In this document: positions 21,049 through 31,054 of the stretch, piece after piece
Layout: each line of letters opens with the position of its first letter
How positions within the stretch are numbered: position 1 is the stretch's first letter
Assembly (NCBI GenBank): GCA_039621445.1
Contig: CP154955.1
Coordinates: 55,495,341-55,559,340, forward strand
Reading direction: 5' to 3'
Source of the DNA: Euglena gracilis
Lineage: Eukaryota > Euglenida > Euglenophyceae > Euglenales
Length of the DNA stretch: 64,000 bases
Translations under genes and position numbers: made by a program
The notes under the pieces: generated by a model
Seen by the model: only the letters and a program-made list of their open reading frames with translations
The model's database searches: none
What the model was told of the DNA's origin: nothing

Positions 21049-21668
21049 AGGTATTTATTTACCTGGACGACATTTTAGTGGTGGCCCCAACACACAATCT
21101 CTTACAAAATCACCTGAACACAGTGGTCAGGGATTTAATCAAATCAGGTTTCAAAATCAATGTAAAAATGTCAACCCTGCAGCCAACCCAAATCGTAAAT
21201 CATCTTGGGTTTCAATTAAACTTCCAAGAGGGAAAATTGCAGGTGCCCCCCCAGAAAATAAATACAGTAAAAAAGGAGCTGGGAAAAATGCTGAAGAAAA
21301 ATTACATGTCAAAAAGGCAGTTGGCTGCCATTTTGGGCCAAATAAGATGCAATCTAATGGCCCTGCCCTTTCTAAGGGCCTTTACGGATGCCCTGGCAAA
21401 TTTTTTGGTGGAAAATTCCACAGCCCCCTGGGACTCAAAACACCCCATTTCCCAAAGAATAAAAGACCAATTAAGAGAAATAAAAAATCTATTGGACTCC
21501 TGGGGGGGCAGACCCTTCCCCCAAATTGCAACCAGGGAGTTGCACTCAGACAGCAGTACCCATGCATGGGGGGGGCTGGACATTCGAACAGGCGAAATTG
21601 TGCAAGAATTTTGGAGGGAAAACTCCATTTTGCACATAAATGTCAAAGAATTAAGTGCAGCAATAAGC
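21049..21668 (+). pseudogene. DIRS-like reverse transcriptase (YLDD) and start of RNase H
   Basis: The frame resumes with FIYLDDILVVAP (catalytic YxDD) and the thumb motif NHLGFQLNF, KRQLAAILGQI. RNase H follows with ELHSDSSTHAWGG (first catalytic Asp), HINVKELSAAI. The frame is open throughout and is cut by the solo LTR directly after the AAIS codons. Confidence 0.88.
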
Positions 21669-22102
21669 TGTGTACCAGGCAGCATGAACATGGCACTGTG
21701 CATAGCAGCAATCTGCAGAATGTACAGTGGCATGCCAGATAGTGTCATTCCAGGTTCTGCAATACAAATTGCAGAATTAGGAATGGCCTATCCTATCTCG
21801 GATCTGCCTTCTCTTTTCACAGGTGGTATTATTTTATTCCATTCTGGTCTTTGATTCAAGACTTGAGTTTCAAGTTGGATTTTTCTGATTTGAAGTCCTG
21901 AAAGGACAGCCAAGAACTTGGCATCGATTTCCGTAGCCCATAGGGCTCCTCCACCTGCCTTGTGCTCTGCATAAGCCCAAAGGCAATAAAAATTAATAGT
22001 TAAGTGAAAGACTTTCTTTTTTGTTACTCTCCTGGTTCTGTTCCCACGGGAGGGTGTAAGTAGGCCGACAGGCAGTGGGAATAGAGTCAGGGGACGTACA
22101 CT
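21669..22102 (+). mobile_element. solo LTR of the large Ty3-like family, inserted in the DIRS-like RNase H
   Basis: This 434-bp sequence aligns in inverse orientation with the LTR at 17689-18128. It is flanked by the 5-bp duplication TAAGC (21664-21668 and 22103-22107). Deleting it with one TAAGC restores the RNase H frame. It therefore records a past insertion of the Ty3-like family followed by LTR-LTR recombination. Confidence 0.88.
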
Positions 22103-22745
22103 TAAGCACCGTACAAAGCCTAAGCAAACCAGGAGAAACTGTGTCCCTGTCAGTGGACAATCAAGTAATTTACTATTACTTAACAAAAGGGGGGGGCTGA
22201 AAACACCCCTTCAATTCCATGCTAAGACCCTTCTTCAAATGGTGCATGGAACACAACATAAACCTGCAAGTAAAGTGGGTGCCTTCAAAGGAATGCCTGG
22301 CAGACCCCATAAGCAGGTGGGAAATGGACAGGGGGGATTACTCCCTGGACCCCCAACTTTTTCAATGGCTGAGGCAGCAGTTCAACAATTACATCAGCCT
22401 AAAAACAGGCCTTTTTGCCTCACCAGGCAACAAAAAACTACCACAATTTGTGGCCAGGTGGCCCCACTGGGATGCCATAGCAGTGGACGCATTGCAATGC
22501 CCACTGGACAACATGGGGGACTTTATGCAAACCCCTGGTCTGTAATTCAAAAGTTTCTCCGCAGATTAAAAATGTTTCCAGAGGCCAAAGTTTTGCTGGT
22601 CACCCCCTACTGGGATTCAGCCATATGGTGGCCCCAGTTAATAAAAATGAAAGTTCCAGGGACCCCCTGCCTGAAACTCACCCCCTACAAGGGTATGTTC
22701 ACCAAATGCAGGGGGGAAAAAATGCCAGCCCCCCCAGGTGGCCGC
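22103..22745 (+). pseudogene. DIRS-like RNase H C-terminus and methyltransferase-like domain
   Basis: The frame reads SVDNQVIYYYLTK (RNase H Asp), then meets a stop after the G run at 22190-22197 and continues with VKWVPSKECLADPISRWE. The Dam-like domain follows (KKLPQFVARWPHWDAIAVDALQ, then a frameshift near 22525-22535, then VIQKFLRRL, AKVLLVTPYWDSAIWWPQL). This domain order is typical of DIRS/PAT elements. The breaks make it inactive. Confidence 0.8.
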
Positions 22746-23830
22746 TCCTTTGCATGATTTGCTCAGGCAAATTTTGGAGGGGAAGCAAGTACAAAATTCG
22801 ACCATTAACGATTTCCTGGGAAGAAATCCCAGTTTAAAGCGTTATCAAAGCGCTTTTACGCTTTTATGGGTAATTTTGGACAAAATGGGGGTACCCCCCC
22901 CCTGAAGCCACCACTGACCAAGTGGTTGACGCTTTAGTTCAACTGTTTCAATTTTCAAAGGCCCAGGCACGCAATGCATACAGTGCTATGCTTTTGATCC
23001 CTGGCTTTGGAGGCCTGAAGTTCCATGCCATGTTGGCACCTTATAAAAGGCTTTGGAACCAAAACCTGGAAAAATATGGTGCATTCTGGGATCCCCTCCC
23101 AATCCTACTGGGGCTGGCACAGTCCCCCCTGCCCTCTGATATGTGTACATTACGTGCACAACTCATTTTCTGTTCACGTATCCTCTGTTTATACAGAAGT
23201 TTTGATTTGGCACAGGTCCAAAGAACCACCAGTGTGTTGGGGGGGGGCACCCTGCATCAAAATTAAACGTAAAGGGCAAAAACTCCATAAGTGGGAGAGA
23301 GTTGTCTCTATTCCCCAGTGCCCCCAAATCAGTCCCTTTCATTTGATGATGTCTTGTGTGGCAGCAACACGTTTCTTTGTGAAACCTGGGGGCCCCTTTT
23401 AATTACGTTTAAAAAACCCCCTATAAAGCCATAAAGGCAGATACCATTGCTTCTATCACCAAAAACTTTTTGGCCCAGCATGGGGTACCCCCCCAGGTTT
23501 GGGGACCCCACTCCACCAGCGGAGCAGGAGTTGGTTTACTCAAAAAATTGGACCTTTCCGCCCAAGAAGTTTGTGAAATTGGTCAATGGAAGGGGGTGGA
23601 GGCTTTCACAGCCCATTATCAAAGACTTGGTGCCCAAGGTTCTTTGGAGAATGCCCTGGCCCCCCTTTTTTCAGTGCACAATCTGGCCTCACAATGGCAA
23701 AGTGCGGAGCCCGAGGTGTCTCGTACTCCCTCGAGGCAAGCCGAAAAGGGAGGAAGGGACACCGAGGGCGAAGCACAAAGACATTGTGAACCCGACCCCC
23801 CCACTCATTTAAGAAAATTTGTCTTCAAAC
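22746..23830 (+). pseudogene. DIRS-like tyrosine recombinase, copy 1
   Basis: Pieces in three frames form one protein: LHDLLRQILEGKQ...RYQSAF, then LVQLFQFSKAQARNAYSAM, LKFHAMLAPYKRLW, and a C-terminal catalytic part. Near 23500-23640 the C-terminal part has an HxxR-like box and a Tyr in FTAHYQRLGA after GQWKGVEA. Tyrosine recombinases of DIRS elements integrate the DNA copy by recombination, without target duplication. At least three frame changes, most at G or C runs, disable it. Confidence 0.75.
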
Positions 23831-24086
23831 GCCCTCGGTCAGAAGACGGGGGCCAGGGGGGGGGGTGGGGGGGACCCCCCCAGGGGAAAAAGACAGCTCC
23901 ATGGTTGCCACGTCGGAGACAAAGCAGCCAACTCCGGCGAGGCGGCACTAAGCGGGACCTCCTAACCCAGCGCAGCGAACAATCACACAACAAATCGCCG
24001 GCGAGCAAGGCAAGGCCTCAGAATGTCTTTGTGCTTCGCCCTCGGTGTCCCTTTCTCCCTTTTCGGCTTGCCTCGAGGGAGTACGA
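23721..24086. repeat. 65-bp inverted repeat at the tail of DIRS-like copy 1
   Basis: Arm 23721-23785 matches the reverse complement of 24022-24086 with about one mismatch (it includes GGGCGAAGCACAAAGACAT). A loop of about 236 bp contains long G runs. DIRS elements end in inverted repeats and an internal complementary region; this hairpin directly after the recombinase is the likely equivalent. Confidence 0.75.
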
Positions 24087-24639
24087 GCCATGCCGTTACC
24101 TCGCCGAAACCGACGGATGGTGGAGGAGGGGGCGAGGAGTGCCAAGTACAAGCCGTTGCTTGCCTTTGGCTGGGTTGGATGATTCAAACCTTCGGCGAGT
24201 GTGCGGCCCTTGCCTTCCTGTTGAACTCCTCTCGGCCACAGCAGCTTGTAAGCTGGAGTGTCTTTTCTTTTCAGCAGGACTGTGCCAGAGGCAGCTGCCG
24301 GCGCGAATGCAGCAAGGGGATGGTGCGAGAAAAGACAACTGAACGGCCATGGCCGGCAAGACAAGGCAGGCTCGTCGAGCCAAAGGGCGGAGCAACAGGG
24401 GAGGGAGGGCTGGCGGGAGGGCAATCAGTCGAAGGCAAGCGGCGACCGAGGGCCGGCACCAGGCGGTTGACTGGGGGGGGGAGTGGGTAGCCGGCCGACC
24501 GCAGACTCTTATTTACCAACGGGTCAAAGTCCGCCGACTTTTAAGCCTCTCTCAAGGAAATTATTTCCAAACCATCCCAAAACCGGCGACATCGGTGACA
24601 AGGCTGTGGTGCATGGGTGGTGGTCGACCCCCCCACCAG
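24087..24639. other. intergenic remnant between the two DIRS-like tails
   Basis: GC-rich, with no gene recognised. Near 24480-24545 it contains the motif series GTGGGTAGCCGGCC and ACCAACGGGTCAAAGTCCGCCGACTTTTAAGCC. That series recurs at 52.8, 54.1 and 63.7 kb, so a member of the palindrome-cluster repeat family sits here. Small open frames on both strands look incidental. Confidence 0.5.
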
Positions 24640-25960
24640 GCCCTCCCATTCTTCGGCACTCGAAAAGTTTCATACGTTGCGCGATGTGCTCGCAAAATCG
24701 GATGGTCACCCCCTTTTGGGATTAAGCCACCTGGTGGCCCCAATTAATCAAAATGAAAGTTCCAGGGACCCCCCTCCTCAAAATCACCCCTTACAGGGAG
24801 GGGTATGCAGGGGTATGTTCACCAACTGCAAAGGGGAGAAAATGCCACCCCCAGAAGGCCCCCACTTTGCATGATTTGCTCAGGAAAATTTTGGAGGGGA
24901 AACAAGCACAAAATCCGACCATTAACGATTTCCTGGGGAGAAATCCCCGTTTAAAGCGCTATCAAAGCGCCTTCTCACTTTTATGGGTCATTTTGGACAA
25001 AAGGGGGTACCCCCCCCTCAAGCCACTACAGACCAAGTGGCTGACGCTAATCCAATTATTCCAATTTTCCAAGGCTCAGGCCCGTAATGCATACAGTGTT
25101 TGGTGGACTGAGATTCCATTCCCTTTTGTCCCCATTTAAAAATTTTGGAACCAAATTCTTGAAAAATATGGGGTCTTCTGGGATCCCCTCCTCATCCTCC
25201 TGGGGTTGGCCCAAGCCCCCTTCCCCACTGATATATGTACATTGCGTACACACCTTTTTTTTGCTCACGAGTCCTCTGTTTGTACAGATCTTCTGATTTG
25301 GCACGAGTCAAACGCACCACAAGTGTGTTGGGCAAGGCGCCCTTCATCAAAATTGGGTGTAAAGGCCAGAAATTCCAAAAGTGGGAGAGGGTTTTGTCCA
25401 TACCACAGTGCCCTCCAGATCAGTCCCTTTCATTTAATGATTTCATATGTGGCTGCTACACGTTTATTCGTCAGACCCGCGGGTCCCCTTTTAATTTCTT
25501 CAAATCCCTCCTATAAAGCCATCAGGGCAGAAACAGTTGCTTCAATCACTAGAAATTTTTTGGCCAAACATGGGTATCCCCCCAGGAAGGGGGGGCCTAC
25601 TCCACCAGAGGGGCAGGAGTTTACTCAAAAAATTGGGCCTTTCTGCCCAAGAAGTTTTTGAGATTGGCCAGTGGAGGGGGGTGGAGGCTTTACAGCCCAT
25701 TAAAAAAGACTTGGAGCCCAAGGTGCCCTGGAAAATGCCCTGGCCCCCCTAATTTTAGTGCACAATCAGGCACCACAAGGGCAAAGTGCGGAGCCCGAGG
25801 TGTCTCGTACTGCCACGGGGAAAACCGACAGGGGAGGACGGGACACCGAGGGCGAAGCACAAAGACCTTGTGAGCCCGACCCCCCCACCCGTAAGAGAAA
25901 ATTCGTCTTCAAAAGCCCTCGGTCGGAAGAAAATGGGACAGGGGGGCAGAGGGGGGGGGG
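24640..25960 (+). pseudogene. DIRS-like element copy 2: end of methyltransferase-like domain and tyrosine recombinase
   Basis: This repeats 22620-23870 in the same order with about 15-20% divergence: a TLHDLLRKILEGKQ-type start, RYQSAFSLLWVILDKRG, QLFQFSKAQARNAYS, LSAQEVFEIGQWRGVEA. It is more degraded, with frame changes about every 100-200 bp, and the catalytic Tyr segment is altered. It starts part-way through the methyltransferase-like domain, so it is a 5'-truncated or tandem partial copy. Confidence 0.7.
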
Positions 25961-26117
25961 CCAGGGGCAAGAAGTCCCGTCGCCAAGTCGGAGCAGCATC
26001 GTCAGCCAACTCCGGCGCGGCACTAAGCAGGGACTCCTAACCCAGCGGACCAAAGCAAATCCAAACAACACCGCCGGCGCGCAAGGCATGGCCTCACAAG
26101 GTCTTTGTGCTTCGCCC
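25850..26117. repeat. inverted repeat at the tail of DIRS-like copy 2
   Basis: GGGCGAAGCACAAAGACCTT (25850-25874 in full) pairs with 26093-26117 over 25 bp. It is the counterpart of the hairpin at 23721-24086, with a loop of similar size and G runs. Confidence 0.7.
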
Positions 26118-26265
26118 ACGGTGCCCCTTCCGTCCAGAAGCCGACGAAGGAAGGCGGACGGGGGGGGACGAGGAGTGCACAGCACAAGTCGCTGCTTGCC
26201 TGTGAGGGCGTGTCGCCCGCACTGTCCTTCGCGCTGTCATGATTGTTTGGATGGTTGAGGGGGGG

Positions 26266-27450
26266 CTAGCTGCAAACCCCCATGGGGTCTTCAATGAGGG
26301 TGGGAGGCTGGGTTGGAGCTGGCCTCCTCTCCGAATGCTGGCAAAGGAAACAAAAAAACAGAGTACTTGAGGTGGGGGTCCCAACCCCGGTGTGGTGGCC
26401 CATGCACCGCACATGGTACACCGAGACGCATTTTTGGCAGCGGTATGCTGCCTCGGTGACCATGTCCAAATTACATGCAGGACAGGTGAGGGTATCATAC
26501 AATGGTCGCAAAATGTGCAGGGCGTTCAAAGCAGCGACTTGTGCTGTGCACTCCTCGTCCCCCCCCGTCCGCCTTCCTTCGTCGGCTTCCGGACGGGGGG
26601 ACGTCGTGCTGTGCACAGCACAAGTCCCTGCTTGCCTGCCTTTGTCAGTTACCCCCTGCAAAATCTCTGTCCAATTTTGTGTGTTGTGGAAGGTCAAATA
26701 ATACTTGTCCAAAGTGGCTTGGGTGGTCCACCTCCCCCTCCCCTGGATGAGGTCCTTGGGGACCCCTTTTTCCAAAAGGTGTGTGGCTGTGGCGGCCCTC
26801 AAAGAATGGGCTTTGAAAATTTTGGTGTCCACCCCCCAACTCCAACATGTGTAAAACTTTTTTGGCAATTCGTTCTGATCCAAGGCACAAAGATTTGTCT
26901 TTTTCATGTCTAAAAAGGAACAGGTTAGGGTGGAAACGGTGTTCAAACAAGTATGCCACCAAAGTTTGCCACACCTTTTCTGGGACATTGAAGGTCTCCA
27001 CTGAACCAGTTTTTGCGGTGCACCGAACAAAAAACTGGCCACGGTACTCAAAAATTGCCCGCACCAAGTTGGCACAATCACCACTTCTGATCAACGTGGT
27101 CAACCGAATCTGCAAGATGAGTCTGTCACACAATGGGTTTGGTGGGTCATTTTGGAAAGCCATGGTCAGAAGTGTTTGGATGGGGTAGGTGACAGGGTAC
27201 CTGCACTTTTTTGACGCTTGTAAGAGTCGTCTTTTCCCCTGCCGTAGCAAAATTTCACTTTTGGCGTTTGTCACCACATCCAAGGCGTCCCCCACCCACT
27301 GCAAGCGAACACTGTAAGGCAAACCATTTTGGGATTCCAATGTTCTTAATGCCTTTCGAATGTCTTGGGGGGTCAGGCTGTTTAGCCTTGACAAATAGTA
27401 AAAAGGGTTCCCCAAGCTGGTGGGGGGAGCACCCCCCCTTCTGGGTCTCG
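26266..27450 (-). pseudogene. DIRS-like tyrosine recombinase with a C-terminal PHD-type zinc finger
   Basis: The upstream frame (to about 26840) has LTPQDIRKALRTLES, TTLIRSGDCANLVRA (catalytic Arg), RCTAKTGS (Lys) and FEHRFHPNLFLFRHE. After a one-base change in the C run 26832-26837 the next frame gives AHSLRAATATHLLEKGVP (HxxR box) and TQATLDKYYLTF (nucleophile Tyr). This is followed by CPACNLDM, YRCQKC, VYHVRC and FFCFLC: Cys4-His-Cys3 spacing, as in PHD fingers that read histone tails. A 101-bp palindromic insert (26531-26631) lies between the two domains without breaking the frame. Apart from the single base change the protein looks intact. Confidence 0.8.
26531..26631. mobile_element. 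101-bp inverted-repeat insert in the recombinase-PHD linker
   Basis: Ends GCAGCGACTTGTGCTGTGCA and GTGCACAGCACAAGTCCCTG are inverse complements over about 21 bp, with a G/C-rich middle. The same end sequence, including the 16-bp palindrome GTGCTGTGCACAGCAC, recurs inverted at 30880-30930 and near 26177-26205. It keeps the host frame open. No clear target duplication is visible. Confidence 0.6.
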
Positions 27451-28185
27451 AAAAAATGGCTTTCCCCTGATGATGAGGGGGGGGGGGGCAACCTGGATTG
27501 AAGTCAGAACCCTCCACCAGTGTTGTGTTTTCCACACTGGCAGGCAAACCAGGCAAAGGGCATGGTCGTGTTGGATTTTCTTCAGGGTTCTGGGGATGAC
27601 ATCGCAGGGGGGGTTGACCCAGCTCTGGAATTTCCCCCAATCCAAGTCCCAAGCATTCTCCAGGGAGTGGGGGTCCACCCTCCATGATGCATATTTTTTC
27701 AGTTTGTAATTGTGGGAATTGGCAAACAGGTCCACTTGGGGGTAAAATTGGAAATGTTTCAGGACCCTGTGAAAAATGTTGATGTGCAGAGCATAATTTT
27801 TGGGGTCGGGATTCCTGGAGAGCCAGTCTGCCCTTTTGTTGGTTTGCCCAGCAATGTGTGTGGGGTTGAGGTAAATGTTCTTGTTGTGCAATGCCCCCAG
27901 TTGTTGAAGAATTGGTTGGTTGATGGTGGGTATTTTTGACCCTTTCTTCCAGCACCAGGCTGTGCTGGAAGCATCTGTTTGAATTGTCAGTGTGCAGCCG
28001 TTTGGAATGTGTGGGAGGAGGAATTGTACTGCCTTTGCGCTTGCCAGCGCTTCTTTGGTGGTGATGTGTACTTTACTTTCTTTTGTTTCCCACTGTGCTG
28101 CACATGTTTTGAGTTCCTGCTTGTTGTGTGTGAGAACTTGTGAGTCACTGGTCCTGGCAATTGTAATTACTCCCAGTGGCATTCC
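27382..28185 (-). CDS. DIRS-like RNase H and methyltransferase-like domain (exon 2 of the RT ORF)
   Basis: The frame is open for 268 codons: VHITTKEALASAKAVQFL, TLTIQTDASSTAWCW, HIAGQTNKRADWLSRN (RNase H), then VDLFANSHNYKLKKYASW, DLDWGKFQSWVNPP, LKKIQHDHALCLVCLPVW (Dam-like domain with NPP). It joins in phase 0 to the RT ORF upstream if 28186-28405 is removed. It overlaps the start of the recombinase frame, as DIRS ORFs commonly do. Confidence 0.75.
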   Translation of the reverse strand, partial: GMPLGVITIARTSDSQVLTHNKQELKTCAAQWETKESKVHITTKEALASAKAVQFLLPHIPNGCTLTIQTDASSTAWCWKKGSKIPTINQPILQQLGALHNKNIYLNPTHIAGQTNKRADWLSRNPDPKNYALHINIFHRVLKHFQFYPQVDLFANSHNYKLKKYASWRVDPHSLENAWDLDWGKFQSWVNPPCDVIPRTLKKIQHDHALCLVCLPVWKTQHWWRVLTSIQVAPPPLIIRGKPFFRDPEGGVLPPPAWGTLFTICQG

Positions 28186-28405
28186 CTAATTCAAAAAAGT
28201 GAATCCTAATTTCAGTTCATTTCCTCTGTTTCTGTGTAGCTGGCAACAAACGTGCACTGTTTACCTGGGCTTACCTGGATGACTTTGGACTTGTCTGGAA
28301 GTGCACTCTGATTGGGAATTTTGCCTGCAGCTGGTCAAGTCAAGAAAAGTTGCAAGTTGGAAACTGCTGGAAGCATGCAAAGGGCACCAGGGGTAAAACA
28401 CAAAC
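28186..28405 (-). other. candidate 220-bp phase-0 intron in the DIRS-like RT/RNase H ORF
   Basis: On the minus strand it begins GTTTGTG after the GWGA codons and ends TTTTTTGAATTAG before GGAATGCCA. Its length is not a multiple of three and it contains stops, yet its removal joins two long frames within RNase H exactly. The alternative is a small insertion without visible target duplication. Confidence 0.5.
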
Positions 28406-29704
28406 TGCCCCCCATCCTTTGTTGCTGGCATCCGAGGTGATGGTGTACTGCAAATTGTTCTGTGGCCTGAATGTTGGTGGGATGGGGTTCCTCAGGGCAT
28501 GTTCTGCCTGTTGTAGCAGTTGGATGATGTCCTGTGCTTTCTGTTTTGACATTGTCCAGAACTTGAATTTGTTCCAAAAACCCAGGGTTTTGTAGTTCGT
28601 GGACACCCCTTTGGCAGCCTGCTTCATGATTTGGGCTGGTATCCCCTGCAAGGCTGTGTTGCTGTGACATGTGTCCAGGAGATTGCCTGCCAGGCTGGCC
28701 AGTGCTCTGGGTTGAAATGTGTTGCCTTTCTTTTGGTGTTTGATCCCTTTCAATGTGAGTGCCACTTTCCCAGGCAGTGGTCTGATTTTGCTGTGTAACA
28801 GATCGATAATGTGGCCCAAATAGGTCACCTGTTGCTGTGGTTGTGTCATCGAGTTCTTGCTGTTCAGTCTCACTCCACATGCTGTTAACTGTTTGATGAG
28901 TGTTGCTGTTCTGTCTGCTGTCAACTGTGCTGTTGCCCCCAGGATCAGGATGTCGTCCACATACCAACAGTGGGGAATTTTTTGTTCGTTCAGCCAAGCA
29001 CGAATTGGTTTGGTCAGTTTCTGTGCCCACCATGGGCTGAGGGCCCATCCAAAGGGCAGTGCTTGAATCTGAAAACCCCAGTTCCCCACTTGAAACCTCA
29101 TCCATCTCTGTAGTTTTGGGTGTATCTGAAGGTGGTGGAAGAAGTTTTTGATGCCCAATGTCATGCCCCACTGAACTGGAGTTTTGGTTTCTGGATCCTG
29201 TTGTTGGAGTGTTGAGATCATGCTTTTCCATGTTTCTGTTTTGTGTTTGGGTACTTGACGGCAACTGTTCAAATCCCTCAGATCTGTTATCAGCCTGATT
29301 TTGCCTGTGTCTTTCTTTTCCCTTGTGAGTGTGGGGGTCCATTGTCTGGTGTTTTGCATTTCCTCTGTGGTCAGTTTTCTGATTGCTGCTGTTTCCAGGT
29401 ATTCGTTTATCGTTTCCAGAACTGGTTCTGTGGCTGCTGCTGTTTTTGTGTGTTTTGTGAGTGGTGGGATTCCTGTCATCGGTGCTTTTACGCCCTTGGT
29501 GATGGCTTGTTGCAAAACACTGTCTGTCCCCAGTTTTTGCCACTCTTGAATTCTTTCCCTGGGTCCCTGCCGTGTGCATGGTGGCAGTTTGCTGTTGTTT
29601 TCCTGCAGCAGTTTTGGAATGTCGAAGTTTTCTGGTAACTGTGACCCACTGTTCTGCATCTGTTTGCACAATTCCCCCTGGTGCAGGTGTGGGCTGGCCT
29701 GCAC
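28406..29704 (-). CDS. DIRS-like reverse transcriptase (exon 1), open reading frame intact
   Basis: 433 codons without a stop: GKIRLITDLRDLN (fingers), VQWGMTLGIKNFFHHLQIHP, LPFGWALSPWWAQKLTKPIR, then HCWYVDDILILGATAQLT (catalytic YxDD) and a thumb, ending in ITSDASNKGWGA, the RNase H start. The first palm Asp expected in the D-L-K-D-A-type motif reads GIKNFFH, so one metal ligand may be missing. Together with 28185-27382 it gives a polyprotein of about 700 residues. It is the best preserved mobile-element gene in the window. Confidence 0.85.
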
Positions 29705-29714
29705 CAGGGCCCCT

Positions 29715-30429
29715 TCACTCCTGAGAGTTGTTCTTTCCTTTCCCCCCTTTTCCTTTCCCTTTTCCTTTTCCCCTGTAATTTGATCTGCTCCTAGGTCTGG
29801 TGTTCTGGGTTGCTGCCCTGTGCTGTGATCTGCCTCTTTCCCTGTGATTTGACTGTCGTTGTCTGATTTTCTGTTCTTCCTCCTTTGACAACAATCTTGT
29901 GGTTGTGAGGTCTGGTCTTGGCTCCAGTGTGCTGTGATCTTTCCCCACCAGCAAATGCCTTCTGGTTTCTTGCAGGTCCTGCCACAAGCTTCTCAACCAA
30001 GCACTGGCTTGGTTGAGATGTTCCAGATCATCTGTTTCAATTGTATGCACCAGTAGGTGCATGCAGTTTTCTGCTTTTTTCTGTGCCTGGTGGAGGTTCT
30101 GGTCCAGTCTGTTTCTACGTGGGGGGGGGCTTGGGGGACTCCCGTGTAGTGTGTTAGTTCATCCCCAGATTTCTTTAATAAATCCAAAGGGGGAGGGGAG
30201 GCCAACCTGCTGGAAAATAAAATTGCATCGCGGTTGGAGGGATTATGCACATCAGCCCACTGGCCAGCATGGCCAGCACCCTCTCCTTCAAACTCCTCCT
30301 CTTCCATGCTGACATCCTCCACTGCAGCTGCATTGGCAGGGGGGGCTCCTGTGCTGGGCCCCCCACCCTCTCCTTCACTTCTGCCATCCCTCCCCTCAGA
30401 TTCTGAATTTCTTGCATCAATTGTTCCAT
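29715..30429 (-). pseudogene. DIRS-like Gag-type ORF
   Basis: Starts MEQLMQEIQNLRGGMAEVKE (coiled coil), shifts frame at the G run near 30355-30360, and continues through an acidic EDVSMEEEEFEGEG stretch and a globular part. It shifts again near 30.0 kb into SAWLRSLWQDLQETRRHLL and a basic RGKGKGKGKGGKGK tail that could bind nucleic acid. It lies directly upstream of the RT ORF, where DIRS elements carry gag. Confidence 0.6.
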
Positions 30430-31054
30430 TTCAATTTCTCAGAGAAATTCTCAATTTGCAATTCTCTGGATTCCTGTTCTTGTCTCCTGGGTCCCTGGTT
30501 CTGCAGACTTGAAACTTCTGGTCTGTTGAACAGGAAAAGTGAAAAACTGAATTTACGGGAGGGGAGCACAGCTGCTGGTGTTGGGGTCTTTGGATCCTTG
30601 TTGTCCTGGGAGAAAGGAAAGTATAAAAAAGGGGGTTGTGTTTTTTGAGCGAATAGGGAACACAACTGGGCACTTCGGGGATTTAAGCCCGCTGAACCTG
30701 TGAATGTGAAAAAATGAAAATGAAAGACACTTGTATTTTTGAGAACAGGGAGCGCAGCTGAGGCTTACAATTGCCCAGTTTCCTTACACTTAACCTTGTT
30801 TTCAAGATTCTTCCCTGTTGTGTCACCCGTCGGCGAAATTCAATGTCGCGTAGTTCTGTGCGCGAAGGCCAGTGCGGGCGACACGCCCTCACAGGCAAGC
30901 AGGGACTTGTGCTGTGCACAGCACGACGTCCCCCCCTCCCTTGTCGGTTGTCGTCGAGGGAGCACGACCTGTCGGAGGTTCTTTGAGCAGCATTTTTTTG
31001 TTGCAGGGCCAGAAGAGAGACTGCACAGAGACAAAGTATCAGTCGCACTGAAAA
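30430..31054. other. probable 5' terminal region of the minus-strand DIRS-like element
   Basis: No gene. Bases 30859-30918 are inverse-complementary to about 26178-26235, and 30886-30930 to 26597-26637, each including GTGCTGTGCACAGCAC. Inverted sequences bracketing the ORFs suit DIRS terminal repeats, although the small insert at 26531-26631 carries the same motif and confuses the call. Confidence 0.45.
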
